Shown here: positions 19,265 through 29,249 of the stretch, piece after piece
How the letters are laid out: each line of letters begins with the position of its first letter
How positions within the stretch are numbered: position 1 is the stretch's first letter
The notes under the pieces: model-generated
Told to the model about the DNA's origin: nothing
Seen by the model: only the letters and a program-made list of their open reading frames with translations
The model's database searches: none
Assembly: GCF_000765905.2 (NCBI RefSeq)
Contig: NZ_JRPL02000012.1
Span: forward strand, 1-64,000
Source: Helicobacter trogontum
Lineage (GTDB): Bacteria; Campylobacterota; Campylobacteria; Campylobacterales; Helicobacteraceae
Reading direction: 5' to 3'
DNA length: 64,000 nucleotides
Made by a program: the position numbers and the translations under genes

Positions 19265-20070
19265 TGAAAGCAATTATTCTAGCGGCAGGATTTGGACAAA
19301 GGTTGATGCCTCTTACACAAGATGTACCAAAGTGCATGGTGTGTTATAAGGGTAGGCCTATTATTGATTATATTTTAAGTGCCATGTCTGAATCTGGGAT
19401 AGAGGAAGTTTGTATTGTCGGTGGATATAAATTTAATGTCTTGCGAGAATACATAAATAAAACCTATGTAGAATCGTGTGGCGCAAACCCTAAAAATAAA
19501 ATAAGACAATTAAGATTTTACAATAACGAAAATTATACTCATACAAACATGGTTGCTACACTTTTTTGTGCAAAAGAATTTTTGCTTGAATGTATAGATA
19601 AAAGGGAGGATTTATTGGTATCTTACGCAGATATCATTTATTTCAGTGGTACTGTAAAAAAGCTTATATCATGCAATCATGACTTAGGTATTGTTGTCGA
19701 TAGAGCATGGAAAAAACTTTGGAGTTTGCGTTTTAGTGATCCATTAAGTGATGCAGAGACTTTAAAACTTAATGGGGATAAAATTGTTGAGCTGGGAAAA
19801 AAACCAAAAGGTTATGATGAGATAGAGGGGCAGTATATAGGACTTTTTAGAATCTCGCATAATTTCCTGTCTAAAGTTATAGAGTGTTATGAAAATCTTG
19901 ACAGAAAGGCATACTATGATTCTAAGGATTTTAATAATATGTATATGACAAGTTTTTTGCAACTCCTTATTGATAGATACCATAATGCTTCTATGGTGGA
20001 GATTTTTGGGAATTGGTGTGAAATTGATTTTAAGAGTGATTTGGATATTGATTTTTTGGAGTTAGTGTAA
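19264..20070 (+). CDS. Nucleotidyltransferase, CTP:phosphoglutamine cytidylyltransferase-like (Cj1416-like)
   Basis: 268 residues. The LAAGFGQRLMPLT segment (about 6-18) followed by VPKCM is the NTP-binding signature of the sugar/phosphocholine nucleotidyltransferases (LicC-like). VSYADIIY supplies the metal-binding Asp, and the C-terminus keeps WCEIDF. In C. jejuni, Cj1416 joins CTP and glutamine phosphate to CDP-L-glutamine. Start at ATG 19264 overlaps the previous stop; the GTG at 19261 is less likely. The stop overlaps the start of the next gene. On sequence alone phosphocholine or sugar substrates would be possible; context decides. Confidence 0.85.
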   Translation: MKAIILAAGFGQRLMPLTQDVPKCMVCYKGRPIIDYILSAMSESGIEEVCIVGGYKFNVLREYINKTYVESCGANPKNKIRQLRFYNNENYTHTNMVATLFCAKEFLLECIDKREDLLVSYADIIYFSGTVKKLISCNHDLGIVVDRAWKKLWSLRFSDPLSDAETLKLNGDKIVELGKKPKGYDEIEGQYIGLFRISHNFLSKVIECYENLDRKAYYDSKDFNNMYMTSFLQLLIDRYHNASMVEIFGNWCEIDFKSDLDIDFLELV

Positions 20071-20564
20071 TGAAAAGCGGTTTAATATTTATTACTGGAC
20101 TTAGTGGGAGCGGGAAAAGCACATTAGCAAGAGCACTTATCCAGAGAATAAGTGAAGTTTATAATACAAGGGCAATTTTTCTTGATGGTGATATTTTGCG
20201 TGAATGTGTAGATAACACGGACTATAGTAAAGATGGCAGGGCAAACATGTCAAGATATTATGTCCGCACAGCAAAAATGCTTGTAGATCAGGGTTTTATT
20301 GTTGTCTTGGCTACAATCTCTATGTTTGAGAGTATAAGGAAGTTTAATAGAGAGAATTTCACAAATTACCTAGAAGTATATCTTGATGTCAATACCGACA
20401 TTCTGCGGTCAAGAGATAGTAAAGGCTATTATAAAAATAGTGTAGATAATATGGCGGTCATGCAAGATTTGGAAGTTCCAACACAAAGTGATTTAATCTT
20501 TTATGATAACTTTGATAGTAAAAAAGCAATAGATGAGATTTTAAAAAAAATACAATTATTTTAA
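20070..20564 (+). CDS. CysC-like kinase, cytidine diphosphoramidate kinase (Cj1415-like)
   Basis: 164 residues; Walker A GLSGSGKST at 10-18, followed by an APS-kinase-type LDGDILR segment and a MLVDQGFIVVLATIS strand. It resembles adenylylsulfate kinase but is found with no sulfate-assimilation genes. In C. jejuni the CysC-like Cj1415 phosphorylates the 3'-OH of cytidine diphosphoramidate, giving the activated donor 3'-phosphocytidine-5'-diphosphoramidate. The ATG overlaps the stop of the cytidylyltransferase. Last gene of the six-gene set. Confidence 0.85.
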   Translation: MKSGLIFITGLSGSGKSTLARALIQRISEVYNTRAIFLDGDILRECVDNTDYSKDGRANMSRYYVRTAKMLVDQGFIVVLATISMFESIRKFNRENFTNYLEVYLDVNTDILRSRDSKGYYKNSVDNMAVMQDLEVPTQSDLIFYDNFDSKKAIDEILKKIQLF

Positions 20565-21704
20565 TGATAAGGGTAACTTTATTGCAAGTTTTATGATTAG
20601 CATTATTGACTAATGGGTTTATTGTTTCTATGGGGCATAAAATTTGTGAGTACTTTTGTTTAACTGGATAATATAAACATAGGTTATGCTATTAACCTTG
20701 GGTAGGTTGCAATGTGTGAAACATAATTTCTTAGAATCCAAATGATTGTTTAATCGAGAAATACGAGATAGTTAGCTAGAGACTAGTGAGCTTTAGATTG
20801 GATTTGTCATAAGAAATTAAGCCTCATGCTTACCATATTTCATATAATAAAATATGTCATTTGAATTCTAAAAACGTCATGTTTTGGAATTCTTCGAACT
20901 TGCAAATAAAATTACAAGTTGCTTTCAAGATTACACAATTGTATCCACCCTTATTTCATTTAAAATTATAAAAATTATAGAATATAAACCATTCTAATAG
21001 GTGCTAGACACTAAGATATGACATTAAAGACATCCTATATACTTGTATTAGAAAACAGATTTATAATATTTTAGTCTTAAAAACTTTGTGTTAGATGCTT
21101 TTATTATTTAGTCTAAGTTGCGCTCTAAGCTAAAATAAAGAAATCAAAATGTAATGATGAAGGTGGCAACTGCTAATCATGATATTTTTCTTTTATTAAT
21201 ATAGATTTTTTATAAAAAAAAGTAATTGGAGAGACATGACGAATAAGATGATTATGCGATGTTGCAACTTTATCTTAAGAGAAAAAGTGTGCACTTAATG
21301 TAGTATAAATCTTGTTAATCAGATTGTTTTTATATAAAATATATATCAAGCTGTTGATAAAAAATGGAGGAATAAGATTTTCTATCAGTATGAAAATTTG
21401 TGGGAGCAGGGGCAAAATTATATATGAGTGGAATGCGTAGGAGTTAAGCTTTTAATACTAAAAGGTTGTTTTTAAACGTATTCTTTTTTCTCTGTGTTCT
21501 TCCTGATTTTATTCTTTATGATAATTGATTCTAAATTTATTTTTGTCTCTATAGCGCATCGAGTTTAGGAGCAATTAAGGCATGAACCTTGCCTTTTGGC
21601 AATCTTTATCGCATTACCTTGGTTGTGCTATATATGCAATGCTAAGCCAATATACAACAGAAAAGTTTACATTGATAACAAAAAGCTTTTATACATTTTA
21701 ACTT
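20565..21704. other. Long intergenic region at the right border of the MeOPN island
   Basis: About 1140 bases with no credible gene. It contains the inverted repeat 20863-20892. A 20-codon frame at 21236-21298 follows a GGAGAG ribosome-site-like stretch but has no other support. No tRNA, IS end or direct repeat marking an insertion boundary was seen. Confidence 0.5.
20863..20892. repeat. Inverted repeat downstream of the MeOPN operon
   Basis: Arms 20863-20875 and 20881-20892 pair through GAATTC-x-AAAAC with one mismatch and a one-base bulge around a 5-nt loop. No T-run follows directly, so a terminator role after the operon is possible but not clear; it lies 300 nt beyond the last stop. Confidence 0.4.
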
Positions 21705-23423
21705 TTACCAACTAAAGCTACCACCAATTCTCACATTAGCATACTTAGGTGCCGTAATCCCAAAGTAATCAACCCATTTTGTACCTACTTCAGCAGCAAT
21801 ATCAATAAAGCCCAATATATTTACACCAGCCGTTAGTATGGCGCCAGTATCCCTTCGCAAATCATAAGCGACACCACCTCTTACATCGATAAACTTGTAG
21901 TCAAGTTTAAATCCCCCACCTATCATTTGTGAATACAAGCCATATTGACTATAAGTTAACACCTCATTTGGCAATACATCGGCGTCAAATGCAAGTGAGA
22001 ATCTTTTACCATTGTAGGCTATACCTGCACGATATTGTGGTTTTATGCTAATAGTGGGTGCACCATCAAACCTAAAGGTTGGTGTATTGATGTTTTTGAT
22101 CACAAGACCTACGCCAAGCTGACCTGTATCGGAAAGATCATAACCATAATATGAACCAATATCTATACCAAAAGTTGTGTTATAGTGTATATTTGAAGCA
22201 AATTTTGTATTAAATTGCAAATTAGATCCAAGAAATTGCTCATGATATAGGCTTGCTCCAAGCATCAGCTTACCAGTTATACCTATGCTTAATTCTGAAT
22301 TATTAAAGTTGAATCTATATGCATAGCCCACTGGAATTTCTAGAAGATTAAATGCCGAGCTCACGATTTTATGTGCATTACCTTGTTCAATAGATGGTAA
22401 AATAGAGAATTTCTCATAATCTTCTTTACTAGCTTCCTTCAGTGTATATCCATCTTGCTTTACAATAAGCTCATAATAACCAGTTGTATCGCCAAATATA
22501 AGTCGCATTCGACTCTTATCTCCAACAAGTGATACCCCAGCTTGTGCAGTATTAAATAAGCCTACAGCAAGACTGCCAAACTTCTCTTGTATGGTTTCAT
22601 TAGATAATTGAAACACAATACCACTCTGACTTATCACATTCATATTATTATTTCTCAATACTTCAAAAAGAGTGTCTAAGTCTTTCATAGTAGCATCTAG
22701 CGCACCATTGCTACCAGACTTAATAGTCATGCTTGCAATTTTGCCATTAGATACATCAAAGTTACTCCAATCGACGGAATTTGCAAAATCATTAAACATG
22801 TCTTTTTGCTCTTGAGTCATACTAGAGTTATTAACAGCATCTTTTAGATTCCCAACTAGCTGGGAATGATCTGCACTGCCTTGATGGCTTTGCTCATAGC
22901 TCTTCCATAATTCTTCTAAGTTGTTACCACTTGCACCGCTTTGCTTTAAGGCTTCCGTTAATGCACCAGTTAAATTGCTTGTAGCCTTTGCGTTAACACC
23001 CATAGTTGGTGCAACTGATCTAGCTGCTCTTGTAGCTATTTTGCTTCCCCCACCCATTTGGCTACCAAGGCTTGTAAGTGATTCTACCATTTTTACAAAA
23101 TTTAGATTTGTTAATTTATCAAGGTTTGATTGTGATAAGCCAACACCCACACTATAGCCTATACGCATTTTAGAATCAGAAGCTATTAATGCAGGGTTGT
23201 AATATAATGCGAAAGGGCTTTTTAATGCAACACCAGCTCCACCCATGGAGGCAGAGACATTTCCCATTGTACCAAATTCCATAGCTTCTACTAAGCTAAA
23301 CATGCCTGATAATAAAAGCCCATGTAATGCAAATCTTTTATAATTTTTTGATTTAGCTATTTGATTTACATGCTTTTGTGATATAAAAGCATGTGATTTT
23401 TGCCTATCGTGTAAATATTGCAT
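21705..23423 (-). CDS. TraF-like outer-membrane beta-barrel protein
   Basis: 572 residues. After an extended N-terminus and a hydrophobic signal segment (about residues 30-47) comes the MGNVSASMGGAGVALKSPFALYYNPAL pattern in two parts, the hallmark of the TraF_2/PorV-FadL-like family. The C-terminus shows alternating hydrophobic strands ending in an aromatic Trp (FSW), the usual outer-membrane barrel end. The middle (about 130-260) is Ser/Asn-rich and probably surface exposed or plug-like. RBS AAGGGA supports the start. Annotated as conjugal transfer TraF in databases, but no conjugation genes are nearby; a channel for hydrophobic compounds is equally possible. Confidence 0.7.
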   Translation of the reverse strand: MQYLHDRQKSHAFISQKHVNQIAKSKNYKRFALHGLLLSGMFSLVEAMEFGTMGNVSASMGGAGVALKSPFALYYNPALIASDSKMRIGYSVGVGLSQSNLDKLTNLNFVKMVESLTSLGSQMGGGSKIATRAARSVAPTMGVNAKATSNLTGALTEALKQSGASGNNLEELWKSYEQSHQGSADHSQLVGNLKDAVNNSSMTQEQKDMFNDFANSVDWSNFDVSNGKIASMTIKSGSNGALDATMKDLDTLFEVLRNNNMNVISQSGIVFQLSNETIQEKFGSLAVGLFNTAQAGVSLVGDKSRMRLIFGDTTGYYELIVKQDGYTLKEASKEDYEKFSILPSIEQGNAHKIVSSAFNLLEIPVGYAYRFNFNNSELSIGITGKLMLGASLYHEQFLGSNLQFNTKFASNIHYNTTFGIDIGSYYGYDLSDTGQLGVGLVIKNINTPTFRFDGAPTISIKPQYRAGIAYNGKRFSLAFDADVLPNEVLTYSQYGLYSQMIGGGFKLDYKFIDVRGGVAYDLRRDTGAILTAGVNILGFIDIAAEVGTKWVDYFGITAPKYANVRIGGSFSW

Positions 23424-23719
23424 GATTGTCCCTTGTCACAAAATAAAGCCTCATTGTAGCGAAAGATTGGTAACATTGATGTAATGCATGGCTTTATTGT
23501 GATGTTCTATAGTGTTGATATTGTGTTGGAATTGAAATTTTTAGGATAATGAGTTATTAGTATTAATCTAGTGCCTAGTGCGACCAAGCAATGTAACATT
23601 TCGTGTATTATCAAATATGAACACTTGTCACAATCTGATAATGCCATTTTGTTTATTTACATTTTAATGAAATAATGGAGTTTGTAATGGCGCTGCCATA
23701 TCTTATATGAGGAAGGAAT

Positions 23720-25462
23720 ATGGGTTTTAATATTCACAAAAGTTTCAACATAACACCGCTCAAGTCTATTGTGATGACAGGGTTTTTGAGCATGAGTGCT
23801 GTATTTGCAGCAAGTTACCCGCCAACACGAGACACAACTGGCACGGGACTTGCAATGACAAGTAGTGCATATGCAACTGCGATTGGAAAATCTGTGCTTG
23901 ATGATGGTGGAAATGCGATTGATGCGGCTGTTGCAGTTGGTTATGCTTTAGCAGTTGTGCATCCTGCCGCAGGTAATATTGGTGGTGGTGGCTTTGCTGT
24001 TATTCACCTTGCAAATGGTGAAAATATCACACTTGATTTCAGAGAGAAGGCACCGCTAAAAGCTACAAGAGATATGTACTTGGACAATAAAGGCAATGTT
24101 ATCCCAAATGCTTCAACACTTGGGTATTTGGCCGCGGGTGTGCCAGGTACGGTTAAGGGGATGAGTGCCATGCTTGACAAGTATGGCACAAAACCTCTTG
24201 GTGAGCTTATGCAACCTGCTATTGATTTGGCAGAGAATGGTTTTGTAATCACAGATAGACAAGCTGAAACAATGTTGGCGGTCAAAGATGATTTGGCTAA
24301 ATTTGCAAGCACAAGAAAGTATTTCTTAAAAAAAGATGGTTCACTTTATAAAGGTGGGGAAACACTAGTGCAAAAGGATTTGGCAAAGACATTACGCCTC
24401 ATACAAAAAGAAGGTGAGAGTGCTTTTTATACAGGAAAAATCGCAGATTTAATTGTTGCTGATATGCAAAACAATGGTGGAATAATCTCAAAGGATGATT
24501 TGGCACAATATAATGTCGTATGGCGAAAACCAGTAGTAGGTACATATAGAGGTTATGAGATCATCTCTATGTCACCTCCAAGTAGCGGTGGGACACATAT
24601 CATTCAGATTCTAAATACTATGGAGAACACAGATATAGGTAAATTAGGTTTTGGTTCATCAAAAACAATTGCTCTTATGAGTGAAGCAATGCGTCAAGCC
24701 TATGCCGATCGGTCTGTATTTATGGCAGATCCAGATTTCTTTAGTGTGCCAACAGATAAGCTTTTGGCAAAAGAATATGCAAAAAAGATCTATGCAAATA
24801 TTGTAAAAACACATGGCAGAGCTATCCCTAGCAAAAGCGTTAAACCTGGACTTGGTATTATAAAGGTGGGGCAACCAATTAATCATAAGGAAGGTAACCA
24901 CACTACACACTATTCAGTGGCAGATAAATGGGGTAATGCTGTAAGTGTAACCTATACTATTAATGCAAGTTATGGTGCGATTGCGGCAGTTGAGGGAGCT
25001 GGCTTTATCCTTAATAATGAGATGGATGATTTTTCAATTAAACCAGGTGTGGCAAATCTTTATGGTTTAGTTGGTGGTGATGCAAATGCGATTGTGCCTG
25101 GAAAAAGACCATTAAGCTCAATGAGCCCTACAATCATTTTGAAAGATGGTAAGCTCTTTATGGTGATGGGAAGCCCAGGTGGTGCAAGGATTATCACGAC
25201 TGTTTTGCAAGTGATTTCTAATGTAATTGACCATAAAATGGATATAGCAAAAGCAGTCGAATCTCCAAGATTTCACATGCAATGGGAGCCAGATGAAATC
25301 CGCATCGAACCTTATGGTATGACAAAAGATGTACAAGACAATCTTACGAGAATGGGATATAAAATCACAGAATTACCGGATATGGGTGATGTGAGTGCGA
25401 TTTTACGCGATCCAAAAACAGGTATTATTTATGGTGTAAATGATCCTAGAAAAGAGTTTTAG
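23720..25462 (+). CDS. ggt: Gamma-glutamyltranspeptidase, secreted
   Basis: 580 residues, the normal bacterial GGT length. Signal peptide ends near VFAAS. The autoprocessing site lies at HTTHYSV: T395 would become the N-terminal nucleophile of the small subunit. The oxyanion and substrate motifs (PLSSMSPT, GSPGGARIIT) and the C-terminal DPRKEF match the H. pylori enzyme as I recall it. It hydrolyses glutamine and glutathione in the periplasm, yielding glutamate and ammonia, and in gastric and enterohepatic Helicobacter acts as a colonisation and immune-modulating factor. RBS GAGGAAGG. Monocistronic, divergent from the TraF-like gene. Confidence 0.97.
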   Translation: MGFNIHKSFNITPLKSIVMTGFLSMSAVFAASYPPTRDTTGTGLAMTSSAYATAIGKSVLDDGGNAIDAAVAVGYALAVVHPAAGNIGGGGFAVIHLANGENITLDFREKAPLKATRDMYLDNKGNVIPNASTLGYLAAGVPGTVKGMSAMLDKYGTKPLGELMQPAIDLAENGFVITDRQAETMLAVKDDLAKFASTRKYFLKKDGSLYKGGETLVQKDLAKTLRLIQKEGESAFYTGKIADLIVADMQNNGGIISKDDLAQYNVVWRKPVVGTYRGYEIISMSPPSSGGTHIIQILNTMENTDIGKLGFGSSKTIALMSEAMRQAYADRSVFMADPDFFSVPTDKLLAKEYAKKIYANIVKTHGRAIPSKSVKPGLGIIKVGQPINHKEGNHTTHYSVADKWGNAVSVTYTINASYGAIAAVEGAGFILNNEMDDFSIKPGVANLYGLVGGDANAIVPGKRPLSSMSPTIILKDGKLFMVMGSPGGARIITTVLQVISNVIDHKMDIAKAVESPRFHMQWEPDEIRIEPYGMTKDVQDNLTRMGYKITELPDMGDVSAILRDPKTGIIYGVNDPRKEF

Positions 25463-26106
25463 AAAAATTATTTCACACTAAACTCGTGCAAAACGAGGCG
25501 GTCTTGCATGGGTCTTATCTCTACCTATCTCCTTAAATTATTCTGATAGATGTGTGTGATTTGTAAAAAAGTGGGGGATGGGAGTGGTGTAGTGGTAAAG
25601 TTCTTGAAATAGTTTTGCATAAATGTAAAAATAGGATTATATGTTTTTACATTCAAAACTATTAAGAATAAAAACATACTCTTTATAATAAAGTATTTCA
25701 TATGTATTATTTTTTAGGCTATATGTGTAGAATGTTAGTTTGTAAGCATGTTTTCCATTGTCTCTTGATGCTTCTAAAATTATATGCAACAATACCTGCT
25801 CGATAAAACATGCTTATAAATCTCTTCTCTTTGATATCTCTATGAAATTTTATATATGCGGGAAATGTATAAAACTGACTTATTGTTTTAGACTTAGGAA
25901 GTATAACTACTTTAATGTTAAACATCGCAGATAATATATGAAGATAAGCCAAACACAGTGTTGCTAATACTTAGAGTCTGAAATAATGATATATAGCAAT
26001 TTGAATTTAAAATAAGCTTAGCTATTGATTGTTTGTAGTTGTGTATAAATTCATTTTTTATATAATAAAATGATATTATTCAAAATTAAAACTTATTAGG
26101 TAAAGA
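25463..26106. other. Intergenic region with a possible gene remnant
   Basis: About 640 bases. A 77-codon minus-strand frame at 25719-25952 has mixed coding-like composition (it ends with a Trp/Lys-rich segment) but no ribosome site, no recognisable family and no partner; I treat it as a possible remnant rather than a gene. The right end holds the promoter of the peptide-binding protein. Confidence 0.35.
26061..26066 (+). promoter_or_regulatory. Putative -10 box of the YejA-like gene
   Basis: TATAAT 41 nt before the ATG at 26107, preceded by a T-rich tract. Confidence 0.45.
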
Positions 26107-28017
26107 ATGTCAAAAAATATCGCTATGCAATACCATAGATTTTATGTAATATCAATTATTGTCTTTATTGTGTTTATGAGTATGCCTTATGGTTATGCTG
26201 CCACAAATCTCAAGAGGCTTTATACGACATGGCATAGTGCGCTTGCTATGGATGGGATAGCGCAACATGTAAATAGGCGTTTTTTACCCTATGCAAACCC
26301 ATATGCAAAGAAAGGTGGAAGTTTTAAAACTATGGGGCTTGGTGGCTTTGATAGTTTGGACTTATTTGTATTAAAAGGGAATAAAGCAGATTCTCTTGAA
26401 TTAGTGTATGATACTTTGATGAGTCAGAGTTATGATGAGCCCTATGCTGTATATCCTCTTATTGCGGAAAAAGTTAGTATTGCAACCGATAATAGCGGTG
26501 TTAGGTTTATGATAAATCCAAAAGCAAGATTTAGTGATAATAGTAAAGTGAGTGCTGATGATGTAAAGTTTAGTTTTGACATGCTTATGCAATATGGTGA
26601 TCCAACGCAATCTCGCTACTATGCTGATGTAAAAGAAGCAATAGTTGTGAGTGAAAATATTATAGAATTTACTTTCAAGCATAATAACAATAAAGAATTA
26701 CCTTTTATTCTCACTCAATTACATGTTATTCCAAAACATTTTTATTTGCAAAACAATGAGAATTTATATGGTAAGAAGCCCTTACGTGTGCCTCTTGGAA
26801 GCGGTCCTTACACGATAGAATCTTTTGAGATAAATAAATACATTACCTATAAACGTAATGAGAACTATTGGGCTAAAGATGTGATGGTAAATGTTGGGGC
26901 ATATAATTTTGATAGGATTACAATTGAATACTATAAGGATGCAAATGTCGCTTTGCGTGCATTTTTAGCAGGACATTATGATTATCGGTTTGAACCACAG
27001 GCAAAAGCATGGGCGAATGATTATAAAGGCAGTGCATATGATATGGGAAAATTTAAAAAAATTACGTTAAAGCATGGATTACCAGCGGGTATGCAGGGCT
27101 TTTATCTCAATACTAGACGAGCACACCTAAGTGATATAAGAGTAAGAGAGGCAATACTTCAGGCATTTGATTTTGAATGGAGCAATGAATATCTTTTTTA
27201 CTCACAATATAAGCGTACGCAGAGCTATTATGAAAACTCAATATATGCTTCAAGTGGGCTTTTAACTGACCCTAAAAATGCGTTAGAATTAGATATATTG
27301 CAATCACTTGGTATTTTAAATTATAATAAAAATACAAAACAATTTGAAATAACAGCTGGTTATAAAGATTCTATAAATCCGCGTTTGCTTCATGAAATGT
27401 ATAAAAATCCAAGCACCAAACCACCATATTCAAAGCGATCAAATCTTATATATGCGCAAAAGTTATTGCAAGAGGCTGGTTATAGAGTGTTAAATAATGA
27501 GCTTGTAGATTCTAATAATAATCCTGTAAAATTTACACTTTTATTGAATTCACCTCTATTTGAACGCATGGTGCTTCCTTTTAAAAAAAATCTCGCAATA
27601 CTTGGTATTACACTTGATATACGTTTGATAGATTCTGCACAATATGAAAATAGGGTAAAACAATTTGATTATGATATAATTGTGGGGATGATACCACAAA
27701 GTCTTTTTCCTGGTAATGAACAAGATTTTTTCTTTTCATCAATGAGTGCAGATATGGAAGGTTCGAGGAATTTTTCTGGTGTGAAAAATAAGGCGATTGA
27801 CAAACTTATTGTGTTACTTAATCAAACAACAGAATATCATAAACGTGTGGCGATTTTACATGCGATGGATAGAATATTATTGTGGGGATTCTATGTCGTG
27901 CCGCATTATTATAGCCCAAGTTTTCGTATCGCTTTGCGACATGATATACAAATGCCACATATTTTTCCACCCTATGCATCACCTTTTAGCATTTATCACT
28001 ATTGGTGGATTGAGTAA
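26107..28017 (+). CDS. YejA-like periplasmic peptide-binding protein (SBP family 5)
   Basis: 636 residues with an N-terminal membrane/signal segment (about 13-32, ending YGYA). The body is family 5 solute-binding: PYAKKGGSFKTMGLGGFDSLD (in two parts) near 62-83, ISADDVKFSFD-like motif (VSADDVKFSFDML), GSGPYTIE and RNENYW. The opening F-DSLNPF-like segment and length favour the YejA branch, which feeds the YejBEF importer for oligopeptides and microcin C. No importer genes are adjacent in this window, so it is an orphan SBP or its permease lies elsewhere. Confidence 0.82.
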   Translation: MSKNIAMQYHRFYVISIIVFIVFMSMPYGYAATNLKRLYTTWHSALAMDGIAQHVNRRFLPYANPYAKKGGSFKTMGLGGFDSLDLFVLKGNKADSLELVYDTLMSQSYDEPYAVYPLIAEKVSIATDNSGVRFMINPKARFSDNSKVSADDVKFSFDMLMQYGDPTQSRYYADVKEAIVVSENIIEFTFKHNNNKELPFILTQLHVIPKHFYLQNNENLYGKKPLRVPLGSGPYTIESFEINKYITYKRNENYWAKDVMVNVGAYNFDRITIEYYKDANVALRAFLAGHYDYRFEPQAKAWANDYKGSAYDMGKFKKITLKHGLPAGMQGFYLNTRRAHLSDIRVREAILQAFDFEWSNEYLFYSQYKRTQSYYENSIYASSGLLTDPKNALELDILQSLGILNYNKNTKQFEITAGYKDSINPRLLHEMYKNPSTKPPYSKRSNLIYAQKLLQEAGYRVLNNELVDSNNNPVKFTLLLNSPLFERMVLPFKKNLAILGITLDIRLIDSAQYENRVKQFDYDIIVGMIPQSLFPGNEQDFFFSSMSADMEGSRNFSGVKNKAIDKLIVLLNQTTEYHKRVAILHAMDRILLWGFYVVPHYYSPSFRIALRHDIQMPHIFPPYASPFSIYHYWWIE

Positions 28018-28031
28018 TGGAGGGTAGTAGT

Positions 28032-28934
28032 ATGAAATATAAGATGTTAGGTTTGTATATGTTGGGGCTATGTGTAAAATCAATGTTTGCTGCAAATATA
28101 CAAGGAATTTATAAAGAGGAAATGAGTGGGGAAAATGTCAATACAGATTCTAAAGTAGTGCATGTTTTTAAAGAAGATATTTATAGGGAATATAACCCCT
28201 TATTTACAAGTACGTTTAAAAAGACTGGTCTATCATATGCAGGTACACTTGGTTTAAGCGATTCTCAAACCTTAGTCTATAATGGCTTGGCTACACAATA
28301 TAGACATCCTTTTGTGTTAAAAAAAACTCAGTTAGATGTGTTTGCTAAGATGGCTTTGGGTAATGCATTACTTACAACGCAAACTATACAAAATTATGCC
28401 TTTTTCTTTGGTGCAAATTTAGGGGCTAATGCTTCAATACCTTTATTTATGCAAGATGAGGTAGCACATGGAGTATTTGGGGTTGATATTGGGTTTGGTA
28501 TGCTAAGCGGACAAGTGAGCGATATGATGTTGCAGGGCTTCTTTGGTATCGATTTTTTCTATGATAAATATGTTTTTCGCCCATTTATTAGCTTATCTCT
28601 TGTTACACCCTTTAGTAGTGTGTATAATGTGTCTATCACAGGGCTTACTGATATTGGCTTAAAGACTTTTTATCGAGGGGATTATCTGCTTGGCTTTATC
28701 AGTGTGGCTGTATCCAACCTTTTTTCAAAAAATAATGCAAATATTTTTGCATTATTGCCACAATCTACACCACTTTTTTTGGGCGGCAATTCATTAAAAT
28801 TTGATGTGAATGTCCATGCGGATTATTTTGTAACGCAATATTTAAGTTTTAGTGCTATGGCTCTTGTTACTTATACTTTAAGTTATCATGCCTTGAGTAC
28901 TGGTGGACAAGTGGGTATAAATTATCGTTTTTAG
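28032..28934 (+). CDS. Outer-membrane beta-barrel protein
   Basis: 300 residues. Start at ATG 28032 is set by GGAGGG 7 nt upstream; the ATG at 28017 overlaps the previous stop and lies before that site. Signal peptide (MKYKMLGLYMLGLCVKSMFA) is followed by repeated amphipathic strands and a C-terminal QVGINYRF ending in Phe, the classic outer-membrane insertion signal. It resembles Helicobacter Hof/Hom-like OMPs only in general pattern; no specific family is claimed. It is coupled to the YejA-like gene, so it may be the matching outer-membrane component. Confidence 0.7.
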   Translation: MKYKMLGLYMLGLCVKSMFAANIQGIYKEEMSGENVNTDSKVVHVFKEDIYREYNPLFTSTFKKTGLSYAGTLGLSDSQTLVYNGLATQYRHPFVLKKTQLDVFAKMALGNALLTTQTIQNYAFFFGANLGANASIPLFMQDEVAHGVFGVDIGFGMLSGQVSDMMLQGFFGIDFFYDKYVFRPFISLSLVTPFSSVYNVSITGLTDIGLKTFYRGDYLLGFISVAVSNLFSKNNANIFALLPQSTPLFLGGNSLKFDVNVHADYFVTQYLSFSAMALVTYTLSYHALSTGGQVGINYRF

Positions 28935-28997
28935 ACGCATTAATATTGGATACAAGTAGTAGTACAAGGATTTACATATTAATAAGAAAGGAGAAAT

Positions 28998-29249
28998 ATG
29001 CGATTAGATAAATTCTTAAATGCAGTGAATCTTACAAAACGTAGAGCAATTGCACAGGATATGTGTGCAAATGGCGTTGTGTTAGTGAATGGTGTAGTAT
29101 CAAAAAGCTCAAAAGAAGTAAAAGTTAATGATATTATCACGTTGCAATTTCTAGAATCAACACATCGTTATAAGATCTTACAGATCCCAACGCTAAAAAA
29201 TATACCAAAAAATATGAAACATGAGTATGTTTTAATGTTAGATCTTTAG
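28998..29249 (+). CDS. S4-domain RNA-binding protein
   Basis: 83 residues, almost entirely an S4 domain: MRLDKFLNAVNLTKRRAIAQ (first half) then GVVLVNGVVSKSSKEVKVND, the alpha-L motif typical of small RNA-binding proteins such as Hsp15/RqcP-like. These bind ribosomal RNA or stalled 50S subunits. RBS AAAGGAG supports the start. H. pylori has a similar small S4 protein (HP1423). Confidence 0.85.
   Translation: MRLDKFLNAVNLTKRRAIAQDMCANGVVLVNGVVSKSSKEVKVNDIITLQFLESTHRYKILQIPTLKNIPKNMKHEYVLMLDL

Noticed and set aside
20070-20564. Annotation as adenylylsulfate kinase for sulfate assimilation
   Set aside because: No ATP sulfurylase or other cys genes are nearby; operon context fits the phosphoramidate kinase.
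21236-21298. A 20-codon frame behind a GGAGAG sequence
   Set aside because: Too short, with no conserved feature and no partner to support translation.
25719-25952. 77-codon minus-strand frame
   Set aside because: No ribosome site, no recognised family; kept only as a note in the gap entry.
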